From contig CALMQS010000039.1 of NCBI GenBank assembly GCA_937871285.1, forward strand, positions 186,001-250,000: a DNA stretch of 64,000 bases, given 5' to 3'. The notes below the pieces were generated by a model. It had not been told where the DNA came from. It saw only the letters and a program-made list of their open reading frames with translations, and made no database searches. Below, piece by piece: positions 24,915 through 34,789 of this stretch. Source of the DNA: an uncultured Sphingobacteriales bacterium. Lineage in GTDB: Bacteria > Bacteroidota > Bacteroidia > Chitinophagales > Chitinophagaceae. The stretch's first letter is position 1. Each line of letters starts with the position of its first letter. The translations under genes and the position numbers were made by a program.

Positions 24915-27900
24915 ATGAAGGCATTAATGAGAGGAGCTTGTTTCCTTTTTGCAGTACTGATGATCTCCGTAACCGGAACTGCTCAATCGGTAATGACCGG
25001 TAAGGTAAACGATTCGGATGGTAATCCGGTGGCCGGGGCATCTATTAATATAAAAGGGAAAAATACAGGCACTACTACAGATACGACCGGTAGGTTTCGC
25101 CTGCGGCTTCAAACCGGAGATACCCTGCTTTGCTCATCTGTTGGTTTTGATTCCCGTCAGATCGTATTCAGAAAAGCCTCCGATCTCACGATCACTCTTA
25201 AAGGAGATAGCAAAACGCTGGGCGATGTGGTGGTTACCGGTTATAAAAGCCAGATCAGGCAGGAAATAACAGGCTCTGTTACGATGGTGAAAATGGACAA
25301 GATAACAGAAGGCCAGGCAGCAGAATCTTTCGGCTCATTATTACAGGGTAAAGTAGCCGGAGTAAACATCCAGTTGAACTCGGGGGAACCCGGCGCCACG
25401 CCTGCTATCATCATCAGGGGGCTGGCTGCGGTAACCCGTGGTGATGCCTCGGCTATTTCCGAGCCGCTGTATGTAATTGACGGGGTTCCCATCATTTCAA
25501 AAACGAGCAGTGATTTTGCCATCACCAGCACCAATGTGCTGGCAGACCTCAATCCCAGCGACATTGAAGACCTTGTGGTATTAAAGGATGCATCGGCAGC
25601 AGCCATTTACGGCTCAAGAGCTGCCAACGGGGTGATCCTGATTACTACCAAGAAAGGAAAAAGAGGCAAGCCTCAAATCAATCTTAATATTCGCACGGGG
25701 GTCAACTTTGTTCCGCAATTACAGGATGTGGCCGGTGGGGCCAAAGAACGGGAACAGGTGCAACGTCTTTATGATCTTTATGCTCCGTACGGCGTGTATA
25801 TGCCTGCTATGTACACGGATGTAACCAATCCGTTCTATAATAATTCATCCGACTGGCAGGACTACATGTATAGAACATCACTCACCCAGGACTATAATGG
25901 TTCTATCCGGGGAGCAGGCGACTTTGGTCAGTATAGCATCAGCATGGGTTATATGGATAGTAAGGGGATTTTGTTTAATACCGGGTTCAAACGCTATAGT
26001 ATTATGGCCAATACCAGCTTAAATGCTTTAAAGAATGCTTTGGTCATTAATAATACACTGGCTATTTCCCGAACAGACCAAAATAGAAATCCGGATGCCC
26101 TTTCCACCAATAATTCTACCCTGCTGCCGCTTCCCGGTGATCCGCTTGTAAAAGGTGCGGAAGTATTTCAGCCTGGTAATTATTCCAACCTCAATGACCG
26201 GATACGTTTCAGCTCCGAGGCTGCATTAAATATTACCAGAAATCTAAGTTATAAGGCCAGCTTAAGTCTTGAATACCTGCGGAGCATGGCGGATTCTTTG
26301 GTTGAATCAAGACGAACGCTGCGTGCGTCTAACAAGAGTGGCGCCGGTGAAAACCGAAACGTGCTTTTACAGAATACACTCACCTATACGCCAAAGTTTG
26401 GAAACGGGAACAGCTTAAGCGTGCTGCTCGGCCAAAGCATGGAGAAAACAGAGTCAAAAATAACCACGGTGAATAGTGTTAGCGCTGCACCTACCCTGTC
26501 GCAAACGGTGAACTGGCCAAAGGGCAACAGCATTGGCTCCAGCAACTATACCGCCAGTAGCATGTTGTCGTATTTCAGTCGTATAGATTATTCCTTTCAG
26601 CAAAAGTACCTGCTGGGCGCATCTATACGTACCGACGGATCATCAAAGTTCGGAAAGGCAAACCGCTGGGGAGTATTCCCCTCCATCTCGGCAGGCTGGA
26701 ATTTTTATAAAGAAGACTTCTTTTCTAATGCAGGCTGGCTAACGAATGGTAAGATACGGGGTAGTTATGGATTGTCCGGAACAACCTGGGATAATAACTA
26801 TCTCGCACTGGGCATTATGGACGGGGGGTCGTTGGACCAGTATAGTTCCCTGGTACAGATTGCTTACGGCGGCGTAGCCGGTTTTACCCCAACCTGGCTC
26901 AATGGCTTTAAGAATGATAACCTTACCTGGGTAAAAACCTCGATGGCCAATATTGGTTTAGACTTAAGTTTGTTTGGGGGAAAGGTAGAGGTTATTGTGG
27001 ATGCGTATGAAAAATTAACCAAAGGCTTGCTGTTATCAACTTCCCTGCCCACTACTTCGGGGTATAACGAAGTATACCGCAATGCAGCGGATGTGCTTAA
27101 CCGTGGATTGGAATTTACAGTAAGCACCAACCTGAATTTTGGCAACAGTTTTTCCTGGAATACCAACCTGAACTTTGCTTATAACAAGAACCGGGTGATC
27201 AGGCTACCCGATGGCAATGCCGATATTGTTAAAGTAAGCACTTCCGGGCAGGACTTTGGGTCTATTGTACGTACAGGCGCCCCGCTGAACGGGTTTTTCT
27301 TCTATGAATCGCAGGGTATTTACCAGGCAGAAAGCCAGATACCGGTAGATCCCAAAACAGGAAAAAAGCTGGTAGGGCTGCAAAACAAGAACCTGCAGGT
27401 GGGAGACCGTAACTTCAAAGATCAAAACGGCGATTACCGTATAGATGTTAGAGACCGTGTATATTCCGGGGATCCCAATTCAAAATGGACCGGAGGATGG
27501 ACGAACGATTTCGTTTATAAAGGATTTAGCCTGAACCTGGTTTCAACTTTTGTTATTGGCAGAAGCATCGTCAATACAGTATTGCTTGAACGGCTCCAGT
27601 TGGGTAAGGGTTTTGCCGGTGGCTCCTCTTTACCCAACTTCGATAATTATGCAATCTGGGAACAGAGTGGTGATAATGCCAGGTACCCTACATTAAACCC
27701 CTGGGGCGATGCCTCACAAATCATTACATATGATTCGGAGTATATAGAAGACGGCTCTTATTTCAAGATCAAATCAGCGACTTTGTCTTACACTTTTAAC
27801 AAAAGGATAATACCGCGTCTTCCATTTGAAAGAATGCGGGTGTATTGCACGGCAGACAACCTGGTTACTTTCCAGAAGTATAGCGGGCCGGATGCAGAGC

Positions 27901-27983
27901 TGGTTACCATTGATGGTTTTGACCTGTCCAAAGGTTACCCGATGCGCAGGATGTTGTTGTTTGGAGTTTCTTTAGCGTTATAA
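24915..27983 (+). CDS. SusC/RagA-type TonB-dependent receptor
   Basis: 1022 residues, standard length. Signal peptide to about residue 24 (VTGTAQS). A carboxypeptidase-regulatory-like domain follows at about 26-105 (VTG-type strand TGKVNDSDGNPVAGASINIK). A TonB-box-like stretch LGDVVVTGYKSQ comes next, then the plug (SFGSLLQGKVAGVNIQ, EPLYVIDGVPI, DIEDLVVLKDASAAAIYGSR, ANGVILITTKKG). The barrel ends in GVSLAL. Together with the SusD gene 27 bases downstream it forms the second importer of this locus. Two SusC/SusD pairs in series suggest related ligands of different size, or a duplication after which the first pair shortened. Confidence 0.95.
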   Translation: MKALMRGACFLFAVLMISVTGTAQSVMTGKVNDSDGNPVAGASINIKGKNTGTTTDTTGRFRLRLQTGDTLLCSSVGFDSRQIVFRKASDLTITLKGDSKTLGDVVVTGYKSQIRQEITGSVTMVKMDKITEGQAAESFGSLLQGKVAGVNIQLNSGEPGATPAIIIRGLAAVTRGDASAISEPLYVIDGVPIISKTSSDFAITSTNVLADLNPSDIEDLVVLKDASAAAIYGSRAANGVILITTKKGKRGKPQINLNIRTGVNFVPQLQDVAGGAKEREQVQRLYDLYAPYGVYMPAMYTDVTNPFYNNSSDWQDYMYRTSLTQDYNGSIRGAGDFGQYSISMGYMDSKGILFNTGFKRYSIMANTSLNALKNALVINNTLAISRTDQNRNPDALSTNNSTLLPLPGDPLVKGAEVFQPGNYSNLNDRIRFSSEAALNITRNLSYKASLSLEYLRSMADSLVESRRTLRASNKSGAGENRNVLLQNTLTYTPKFGNGNSLSVLLGQSMEKTESKITTVNSVSAAPTLSQTVNWPKGNSIGSSNYTASSMLSYFSRIDYSFQQKYLLGASIRTDGSSKFGKANRWGVFPSISAGWNFYKEDFFSNAGWLTNGKIRGSYGLSGTTWDNNYLALGIMDGGSLDQYSSLVQIAYGGVAGFTPTWLNGFKNDNLTWVKTSMANIGLDLSLFGGKVEVIVDAYEKLTKGLLLSTSLPTTSGYNEVYRNAADVLNRGLEFTVSTNLNFGNSFSWNTNLNFAYNKNRVIRLPDGNADIVKVSTSGQDFGSIVRTGAPLNGFFFYESQGIYQAESQIPVDPKTGKKLVGLQNKNLQVGDRNFKDQNGDYRIDVRDRVYSGDPNSKWTGGWTNDFVYKGFSLNLVSTFVIGRSIVNTVLLERLQLGKGFAGGSSLPNFDNYAIWEQSGDNARYPTLNPWGDASQIITYDSEYIEDGSYFKIKSATLSYTFNKRIIPRLPFERMRVYCTADNLVTFQKYSGPDAELVTIDGFDLSKGYPMRRMLLFGVSLAL

Positions 27984-28010
27984 TTCATAAAAATGATTAA
28001 GTGAATTAAT

Positions 28011-29540
28011 ATGAAAAATAAAACAATCCTTGCTGTTTGCTTAGTTGCCATAACCCTTACCGGGGAATCCTGTAAGAAGTGGCTGGATGAGTTGCCCATT
28101 AATACGGTAACAGAAGACCAGGCATGGAAGACGGGAAGTGATGCTGAGGGTGCGGTAGCGGCGGCTTTCGCTATTTTCCGCAGGGCGCTGTCGGGGTTAA
28201 CCAAAGACGACACACCGGCAACTACCCGTTACGGTTCCTGGGGAGATTATTATTTCTGGGGTGATTCCCGTTCCGGAGACTGGATCACTCCCAATAATGA
28301 TGGAGACTGGCAGGCAGGCTTTCAAAACCATTTGATCCAGCGAACCGAGCTGGAACCAATGACCAATTGGCGGCTTTATTACAGGACTATTGAGCAGTGT
28401 AATCTTGTGATGGAGAAAATTCTTGACATCACCACCGGGCTTACTGAAGAAAGGAAAAAGCAATTGATGGCAGAAGCACGTTTTTTAAGAGCAATGTCAC
28501 ACTTTTATGCTGCAAGGATCTGGGGCGATGTTCCTATTAACCTTGAAGCGCGGAATGTTGCGCCGCTGGGCAGGGAACCGCTCAATTCGGTGATGCAGAT
28601 GGTGGTTGAGGAAGTTAATATGGCTATACCTGACCTGCCCTGGCAATATGAGGGAACAAGAAAAGAATCTATGTCAAGGGGTACCAAAGGTGCAGCCCTG
28701 GCACTGAAAGCCCACGCATCTATGTGGTTGAAAGATTACCAGGGTGCTTCGGATGCTATTAAAGAAATCATCAATTCCCATATTTTTAAGCTTGTGCCCA
28801 TAAGTGAGTTCCGGATTTTATTTGATACCGGCTTGTCGGAAGAGATGATATTCCACATGTATTATGATATAAAGAAAGGGGAATTTGCAGATTACTATGG
28901 ACACATTATGACCTATTATCTCACCAATCCTTATACAGACAGAGGAAACCTGTCGCTGGCGGTACCCAAATCAAAAATACTGGAGATCTATCCTGATTAT
29001 GCAAGGGACGGATCCGACAAAAGAGTGCCGGAATTTTTTCAAAGCATAGATTTTTCTGTGAGCAGCAGTGAGCTGAGACCCATATTCCCGGATCCGCTGC
29101 AGAACGGGGAAAGAGAAATTATGTTTGCCAAATTCAGGAAGGTAAAAGACCGGAGCTATAACCTGATGGAAGGACCGGTTCCGGTTTTCAGATATGCCGA
29201 TTTGTTACTTTTAAAAGCTGAGGCCGATGCAAGACTGGGCAATGTGGGTGATGCGCTGGAAAATCTGAATGCAGTTCGTGCCCGCGCAGGTATTCCGCTT
29301 TTCACAAGAGACGATCAGCCAACAGTAATTGAAGAAGTGCTGGAAGAAAGGCGGAGAGAGCTGATTGGCGAGTTTCACCGTGTGTATGACCTGGTTCGCC
29401 TGGGGCGTCTTCACGAGTTCAATCCTTACATTACAGCGCAGGGAGAAAAGGATGGCGCGGGATTTTTCCCGGTAAGTGATGAGGCTTTTGCAAACAATCC
29501 CAATATGGAACAAACTTATTACTGGCAGTTTAATCAATAA
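28011..29540 (+). CDS. SusD/RagB-type surface lipoprotein (second pair)
   Basis: 509 residues, typical size. The lipobox is LTGESC with the Cys followed by KKWLDELP, a common SusD start. SusD hallmarks are DQAWKTGSDAEGAVAAAFAI, RFLRAMSHFYAARIWGDVPI and the C-terminal VLEERRRELIGEFHRVYDLV. It belongs to the receptor gene just upstream and should be exposed on the outer membrane as the substrate-binding lid. The substrate class cannot be told from sequence by eye. The small lipoprotein genes that follow are spaced by 3-20 bases, so all are likely one transcript. Confidence 0.94.
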   Translation: MKNKTILAVCLVAITLTGESCKKWLDELPINTVTEDQAWKTGSDAEGAVAAAFAIFRRALSGLTKDDTPATTRYGSWGDYYFWGDSRSGDWITPNNDGDWQAGFQNHLIQRTELEPMTNWRLYYRTIEQCNLVMEKILDITTGLTEERKKQLMAEARFLRAMSHFYAARIWGDVPINLEARNVAPLGREPLNSVMQMVVEEVNMAIPDLPWQYEGTRKESMSRGTKGAALALKAHASMWLKDYQGASDAIKEIINSHIFKLVPISEFRILFDTGLSEEMIFHMYYDIKKGEFADYYGHIMTYYLTNPYTDRGNLSLAVPKSKILEIYPDYARDGSDKRVPEFFQSIDFSVSSSELRPIFPDPLQNGEREIMFAKFRKVKDRSYNLMEGPVPVFRYADLLLLKAEADARLGNVGDALENLNAVRARAGIPLFTRDDQPTVIEEVLEERRRELIGEFHRVYDLVRLGRLHEFNPYITAQGEKDGAGFFPVSDEAFANNPNMEQTYYWQFNQ

Positions 29541-29545
29541 AAGGC

Positions 29546-30187
29546 ATGCGAATGAAATTCATTAAAATAATAGGGATAGTAGCTGTTCTCTTTACTTCAG
29601 GATGCAGCCGTGATTATTTTGCCGATGGTGGTACTTTGAATATGGAGGAAACAAGTGTATTAGGCGTATCTACAATGGATTACCTGAAAAGCCGCCCTGA
29701 AGTGTTTGATACACTAACCGCGCTGATCACGCTGAGCGGGCTGGAACCGGTGGTTAATGCAAGCGGATCAACTTTTCTGGCTCCGCAGAATTATTCCATA
29801 CGTAATTATTTTAACCTGGTATTTCCGGATCCGGAGAAAAGGCCGGCAACATTTGGCGACATTCCCCAGGATGAGATGGATAAGATCACAGAGATCCTAA
29901 AAAATTATATTATTCCCGATCAGGAGATCGTTCGTGCCGGATTAGCTACAACCTATAGTTATGCAACAACTTACGGTGATAAAAAAGCACGCTTTAATCT
30001 GGTACAGGGTGATTACTTAGGCAATGTAAATATGGGAGCTAAGTACATTATCTTTTCCCTGAACATGAGTGAACCGGGTCAAAAGGAGCAATATCAGTCT
30101 GTACAGATAATATCCTCAGATCTGCGGTCTACCAACGGGATCGTTCAGGTGCTGAATGCTGACACACATATTTTTGGATTTAATTAG
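29546..30187 (+). CDS. Fasciclin-like lipoprotein
   Basis: 213 residues with a lipobox LFTSGCSRD. The body resembles one fasciclin (FAS1) domain: an early segment STMDYLKSRPEVFDTL, the central SGSTFLAPQNYSIRNYF and a terminal STNGIVQVLNADTHIFGF, which corresponds to the closing strand of FAS1. Fasciclin proteins are usually adhesive or binding modules. In SusC/SusD loci they sit among the accessory surface lipoproteins and presumably bind part of the ligand. It lies five bases after the SusD stop. Confidence 0.7.
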   Translation: MRMKFIKIIGIVAVLFTSGCSRDYFADGGTLNMEETSVLGVSTMDYLKSRPEVFDTLTALITLSGLEPVVNASGSTFLAPQNYSIRNYFNLVFPDPEKRPATFGDIPQDEMDKITEILKNYIIPDQEIVRAGLATTYSYATTYGDKKARFNLVQGDYLGNVNMGAKYIIFSLNMSEPGQKEQYQSVQIISSDLRSTNGIVQVLNADTHIFGFN

Positions 30188-30190
30188 GCT

Positions 30191-31045
30191 ATGAAGATGA
30201 AATACAACAGAAATATTTGCTGGTTTTTAACGGCAGTTTTTGCGTGCGCAACGCTCCTGATGGGTGGCTGCACCAAAATACCCCAGGAAGGGAGCATCGC
30301 CCCGGATATTAATTACAAAAACAGGAAGCAGTATGCTATTTCGGGGTTGGGCCAAAATATTGGCGACTTTAACGCATCAACTTCAACGCTACCCCTGAAG
30401 TTCGAAATTGTTAACATCCGGGAGCCCAACGGAAAAACCGTGGCGGCTTTAAATAACGAGTTGCCGGTTATTCGTTATAAAGAAGCGATCGTAGGCAACG
30501 AGAGCACGGAAGAGCTTCTTCTGAAGTCAGATACGGTGATGGTTCCGGCCGTGAGCATCAATGAGCATACCGGTAAGCTGGAAATACTGGAAGGAAACCT
30601 CATTCCTGCCGGGGAATATCATTTTGACATCCAGGTATCGAACCTGTCGGGAAGCAAGTTGCTGACAGACGCTCTTGTTGTGGAATTTAAAGAGTTTGAT
30701 GTAACGGAATGGTCATCGGGAATGGCCAAACAACCGGAAATAGAGCGTGTTGGCGATGCGCCCAATCAAATTCGTTTTGTGGGATACTTAGATGATCAAC
30801 CCCTCTCCGGTGATTTTATAGATTTTACCAAAAACCGTTCTGCAGGATTCAAAGGCACCTTTGTGAATGATACCGATGACGGAGAAATCTGGAGTGTAAA
30901 GTTCCCCGTAAAAGAATCGGATACGTATTGCACCTGGAAAATAGTGGAAATGGTAAACGGAGTAGAGGAGGTAAGCTATGAATCATTCAATTTCAAATTT
31001 GTTATTGGACTTCCCGGCAGCTATGTGGTTCGATTATATAAATAA
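30191..31045 (+). CDS. Surface lipoprotein of unknown function (DUF5007-like)
   Basis: 284 residues. The signal peptide ends in a lipobox (LLMGGCTKI). The mature part is beta-rich and lacks enzyme motifs. The opening NYKNRKQYAISGLGQNIG and the layout remind me of the DUF5007 family of Bacteroidota lipoproteins, but I cannot confirm that without a profile search. Its place between the fasciclin-like gene (3-base gap) and the LamG phosphodiesterase-like gene (12-base gap) makes it part of the uptake locus, probably a ligand-binding accessory protein. Confidence 0.6.
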   Translation: MKMKYNRNICWFLTAVFACATLLMGGCTKIPQEGSIAPDINYKNRKQYAISGLGQNIGDFNASTSTLPLKFEIVNIREPNGKTVAALNNELPVIRYKEAIVGNESTEELLLKSDTVMVPAVSINEHTGKLEILEGNLIPAGEYHFDIQVSNLSGSKLLTDALVVEFKEFDVTEWSSGMAKQPEIERVGDAPNQIRFVGYLDDQPLSGDFIDFTKNRSAGFKGTFVNDTDDGEIWSVKFPVKESDTYCTWKIVEMVNGVEEVSYESFNFKFVIGLPGSYVVRLYK

Positions 31046-31057
31046 AAAAATACGTGA

Positions 31058-32692
31058 ATGAAACACTTTTTTAAATATCTCTGTCTGGCTTCGGCTTTAT
31101 TAATGATGATGGGTCAGGTTGCTGCACAAAATGAAAAAAGCAAAAAGGTGCTGCTGATAGGTGTTGACGGCATTATTAATACCGCTATAGATTATGCTTC
31201 CACACCGGGCATAGACAGGCTCAAGGCAAATGCCTCTTATAGTATGAATGGTTACGGAGGCGTTCCGGCATATTCAAGCTCAGGCTGGTCAACCATGCTC
31301 ACCGGTGTTTCGGCGGATAAGCATGGTGTAACGGCAAATAAATCTTTTTCGGGAAACAATTTTATGCAATATCCATCCGTGGTAAGCCGTATCAAGTCTG
31401 CCATTCCTTCTATCAAGATGGCATCCGTTGTGCGTACTCCGGAAGTCAATACACTCCTGAACCAGTCTGCAGACTATACGTTTCAGTATGCTTCCGATGA
31501 AGAAGTGTATAATAAGTCGGTAGAGCTCCTTAATCAAACCGATATGGGAGCGGTATTTGTGCAATTCAGCAGTCCGGCCGAAGTGGGGGAAGATGTAGGA
31601 TTCCAGCTTCGCCAGGCACAGTACGTGCTGGCTATTCAAAAGATTGATCAATATGTTGCAGGCTTACAGGCAGCTATTCAGTCACGCGCAGGTTATGCTG
31701 ATGAAGACTGGAATATCTTCCTGGCTTCCACGCATGGAGGAACAGAGTCTGGTATTCCACAGAGCACAACACCGGAAGAGTTTAATGTGCCCGTTATTTT
31801 GTCGGGAGCTGAAATGGATAAAAAAGAGCTGATTGGTACAGCTCTGGCTCCCAGGGAAAATTCGGACAATATTTTAACGATCAATAAAGCGTCCTCGGGC
31901 GATAAAACATACGTACGTATTCCCGTCAATGGAACAGCTTTACAGGGGATGCGAAAATACACCATTGAGTTTTGGGTGAAAGCTGGTGATAACAGCAGTG
32001 ATCCTGCTATCATGGGAGATAAGGACTGGGATTCGGGAGGCAATCCCGGTTTTGTAATCTGCAGAAGCGGTTCAACCTGGAAGATCAATTTTGCCAATGA
32101 TAAACGTACACGTTACGATATCGGTTCAACCAAACCGCTGGAAGATGGTAACTGGCATCACCTGGCTATTACGTTTGATATGACAAAACAATGCAATGTT
32201 TATCAGGATGGAGAATTAGTAGCAGCATCGGCGCTGACTTATAAAGATGCAGACAACATGCTCTCGCCTTTTAATTACATCTGCCTGGCACAGGAGGGAA
32301 CGCAGGGATATGGCGGCGGGGCGCCTAACTGGGCCGGTACTTTCAATGAAGTGAGGATATGGACGGATGTGCTGTCTGCCGGAACGATCCGGGACTATAT
32401 GTACCTCCGCAATATTGAAAACAGCAGTCATCCTAACAAGGCGTCATTAAACCTTTATCTGAAAATGGATGAGGTAAGAGGTAACATAATAAAAGACTAT
32501 AGTGGTAAAGGAAATGACGGGGAACTGGTTGGACCTGCCAGCGAGCGCCATCCATACTATCCGATTGGACTTACTGACGTGGCTGTTAATGTGCTGAGCC
32601 ATTTTGGAATACGTGCAGACGGCAGCTGGGGGCTTGAAGGAAGCGTGTTGAAGTCGAATGTTCCATTCCGTTTGTTTAAAGTGCCCAACTAA
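31058..32692 (+). CDS. Pseudo-phosphodiesterase with LamG domain inserted in the fold
   Basis: 544 residues, exported (signal peptide ending VAAQ). Residues 30-265 follow the nucleotide-pyrophosphatase or alkaline-phosphatase fold: LLIGVDG with Asp37, and a nucleophile region AYSSSGWSTMLTG. Residues about 275-500 are a LamG/concanavalin-like domain (TIEFWVKAGD, GNWHHLAITFDM). The last 40 residues (GLTDVAVNVLSHFGI) return to the phosphatase fold, so LamG is inserted rather than appended. Compared with the intact paralogue at 38907, SEPDGVGHNIG has become SSPAEVGEDVG and SADHGG has become STHGG (Thr225). Three metal ligands are thus lost. I infer a binding protein rather than an enzyme, serving the SusC/SusD locus. 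Confidence 0.82.
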   Translation: MKHFFKYLCLASALLMMMGQVAAQNEKSKKVLLIGVDGIINTAIDYASTPGIDRLKANASYSMNGYGGVPAYSSSGWSTMLTGVSADKHGVTANKSFSGNNFMQYPSVVSRIKSAIPSIKMASVVRTPEVNTLLNQSADYTFQYASDEEVYNKSVELLNQTDMGAVFVQFSSPAEVGEDVGFQLRQAQYVLAIQKIDQYVAGLQAAIQSRAGYADEDWNIFLASTHGGTESGIPQSTTPEEFNVPVILSGAEMDKKELIGTALAPRENSDNILTINKASSGDKTYVRIPVNGTALQGMRKYTIEFWVKAGDNSSDPAIMGDKDWDSGGNPGFVICRSGSTWKINFANDKRTRYDIGSTKPLEDGNWHHLAITFDMTKQCNVYQDGELVAASALTYKDADNMLSPFNYICLAQEGTQGYGGGAPNWAGTFNEVRIWTDVLSAGTIRDYMYLRNIENSSHPNKASLNLYLKMDEVRGNIIKDYSGKGNDGELVGPASERHPYYPIGLTDVAVNVLSHFGIRADGSWGLEGSVLKSNVPFRLFKVPN

Positions 32693-32704
32693 CAAAAAAA
32701 TGAT

Positions 32705-33184
32705 ATGGTAATGAGATTGAATGTAAAATTTTTTTTAATCCTGCTTATTGCAGGTATTATGGGGATAGCTTCCTGTACAAAGGAAAAGTTGAAACGTGAG
32801 GTTCCTGATAAGGAACAGCTTATCTCGGGCCGGTTATCCGGTACCTGGGCAACCCCCGGTAATATTGTTACGCCCGAAAATGTGCCGGCAGAAGTGTTTG
32901 GTACGATGCGCCTGGTATTTACTACGGATGAAACCGGTAATCCATCGAAATTCCTGGCTCAGGGCTGCCCGATCATATTTGGTAATGCCGGCGCCGGCAC
33001 ATGGACGGTTGCCGGAACTGACGACAGCGCGAAGGTGAATTTGACAGGTGTTGATCCCGTGGATGAATTTAATGTCAGCGTTACATCATCTACCCTCACG
33101 ATCTCCTTTTACATGGGATGGGAGAACACCGATACTAAAGCAACAGGAAAAGGGAACTTCCAGGTAACCCTCACCCGTCAATAA
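32705..33184 (+). CDS. Small lipoprotein, possibly lipocalin-like
   Basis: 159 residues, lipobox GIASCTKE. The mature part is beta-rich (RLSGTWATPG, GTMRLVFTTDE, GAGTWTVAG, LTISFYMGW), suggesting a small barrel or lipocalin-like fold. No catalytic motif is seen. A second start six bases downstream (MRLNVK) is equally possible. It sits in the run of accessory lipoprotein genes and probably assists ligand capture. I do not recognise a named family with confidence. Confidence 0.6.
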   Translation: MVMRLNVKFFLILLIAGIMGIASCTKEKLKREVPDKEQLISGRLSGTWATPGNIVTPENVPAEVFGTMRLVFTTDETGNPSKFLAQGCPIIFGNAGAGTWTVAGTDDSAKVNLTGVDPVDEFNVSVTSSTLTISFYMGWENTDTKATGKGNFQVTLTRQ

Positions 33185-33204
33185 AAAAATCAAAAAATAA
33201 AGGG

Positions 33205-34740
33205 ATGAAAAAAATTAATAGTAAGCTATTCGTTTTGCCGGTTTCGATGATTATGCTGGGCATAGTGCTGTTCATGTCGTGCAAAGAAAAATTCGACCAT
33301 ACCATTGATTCCACCAATCCGGTAATTGTCAGTTATAACCCTGCATCGGCAGTAGAAGGCATTGCCGTGAGCAGTGATCTGGTATTAACTTTTGACAAAA
33401 ATATTAAGAAAGGAGTTGGGGATATTGTTATTATCAGTAAGTCAGATACCCAGCATATAGATGTTACCTCGGATGCTGTTGCTGTTGGACAGGACAAGCG
33501 GGTGCTGACCATTAACCCACCGGTTGATCTTGAGGCAGACGAAACGTATACCATTACACTGGAAAGAGGAGTTGTTACCGACCTGCTCGGAAACCAGTAT
33601 ATGGGAACGCCGGATGGATTTTCATGGACTTTTAAAACAGTTGGGGCAAGTGGTTTGGCTGTAACTTCCATTAACCCTATTCCGGGCAGCGCGGATGCAT
33701 CCCTGTTTAAATTCGAACTGACTTTTGCCGTAAATGTAAAGAAGGGTACCGGAAATATTGCCGTGTATAAAACTTCCGGGGATGCAAAGGTAGCCGAAAT
33801 ACCGGTTTCAGGTCAGTCGGTAACAGTAGACGGTAAAAAGGTAACAGTGCGGCTGGGTACACCGCTGGAATTTGCCAGCGAATATTACGTGATAGCAGAT
33901 GCGGGAACCATTGTGGATGATGCTGGTAAAGCATTCGAAGGATTTTTAACGCCTGCCTCCTGGAGTTTCACAACTACAAGCGGCAGCGGAAACAGCCTGC
34001 TTGTTTACCTGCCAATGGACAATGATCTGTATGATGTTAGCGGCAACCGGTTTGATGCCATGCAGGGTGAATTTGCTACGGCCGATGTTACTTTTGTAAC
34101 CGATCCGCAACGTGGAAGAGTAGCTTTATTTAATGCAGGCTCCTATGCTGTACTTCCAAAACATGATTTATTAAGGCCGGGTCTTTCACAAAACTTCAGT
34201 TTTAGTTTCTGGACTAAACTGCCACCGATAGGTTCCGATCCTGTGCTATTCGCCAATTCTGACTGGGATAGTGGCGGTAATCCCGGATTTATTTTCTGTC
34301 TTGACGGAGCGCTCAGCTATACAGGGCCAGGGTCATCAGGCAGAGGCTGGTTACTTAAAATTGCTGATGGAGCAGAAGGAGGAAGTACCCGTTTTGACTG
34401 GAGGGCAAATGAAGCAACTCCTCAGGCGCCTGCTTTGGCTGATGAACAGTGGCACATGGTAACTGCTGTGGTTGACCAGACCGCCAAGCGGCTGAGGGTC
34501 TACCTTGATGGAGTGGAATATCCCAGAGGTACACCTTTTGACCTGAACCTTTTCAAGGCTTCATTGTGGGATAGAACCAATGATTATCCCTTCACAATAT
34601 GGGAAGATGGCACCGGAAAGTACAATGCAGGAAGTGATACAAGAAAAGCGCTTAGCGGGTTTGTAGATGATCTGAGAGTTTACACTAAAGCATTGAGCGC
34701 TGAAGAAGTAAGCGGTATTTATATAGCCGATCAAAAATGA
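33205..34740 (+). CDS. Surface lipoprotein with two Big_5-type Ig domains and LamG
   Basis: 511 residues, lipobox LFMSCKEK. Two Ig-like domains of the bacterial SbsA (Big_5) type lie at about 30-150 and 150-260. Both have the family run: NPVIVSYNPASAVEGIAVSS then FDKNIKKGVGDIVI in the first, NPIPGSADASLFKFELTFAV in the second. A LamG/concanavalin-like domain follows from about 265 to the end (FSFSFWTKLPP, QWHMVTAVVDQ). The LamG portion resembles the one inside the pseudo-phosphodiesterase upstream, including DWDSGGNPGF, so the two probably recognise the same kind of ligand. It is the last gene of the locus, followed by a good terminator. Confidence 0.85.
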   Translation: MKKINSKLFVLPVSMIMLGIVLFMSCKEKFDHTIDSTNPVIVSYNPASAVEGIAVSSDLVLTFDKNIKKGVGDIVIISKSDTQHIDVTSDAVAVGQDKRVLTINPPVDLEADETYTITLERGVVTDLLGNQYMGTPDGFSWTFKTVGASGLAVTSINPIPGSADASLFKFELTFAVNVKKGTGNIAVYKTSGDAKVAEIPVSGQSVTVDGKKVTVRLGTPLEFASEYYVIADAGTIVDDAGKAFEGFLTPASWSFTTTSGSGNSLLVYLPMDNDLYDVSGNRFDAMQGEFATADVTFVTDPQRGRVALFNAGSYAVLPKHDLLRPGLSQNFSFSFWTKLPPIGSDPVLFANSDWDSGGNPGFIFCLDGALSYTGPGSSGRGWLLKIADGAEGGSTRFDWRANEATPQAPALADEQWHMVTAVVDQTAKRLRVYLDGVEYPRGTPFDLNLFKASLWDRTNDYPFTIWEDGTGKYNAGSDTRKALSGFVDDLRVYTKALSAEEVSGIYIADQK

Positions 34741-34789
34741 TATGAGGGGGTAGCTGTTGCCGGCTGGATATATTGAATATAGTAAAACG

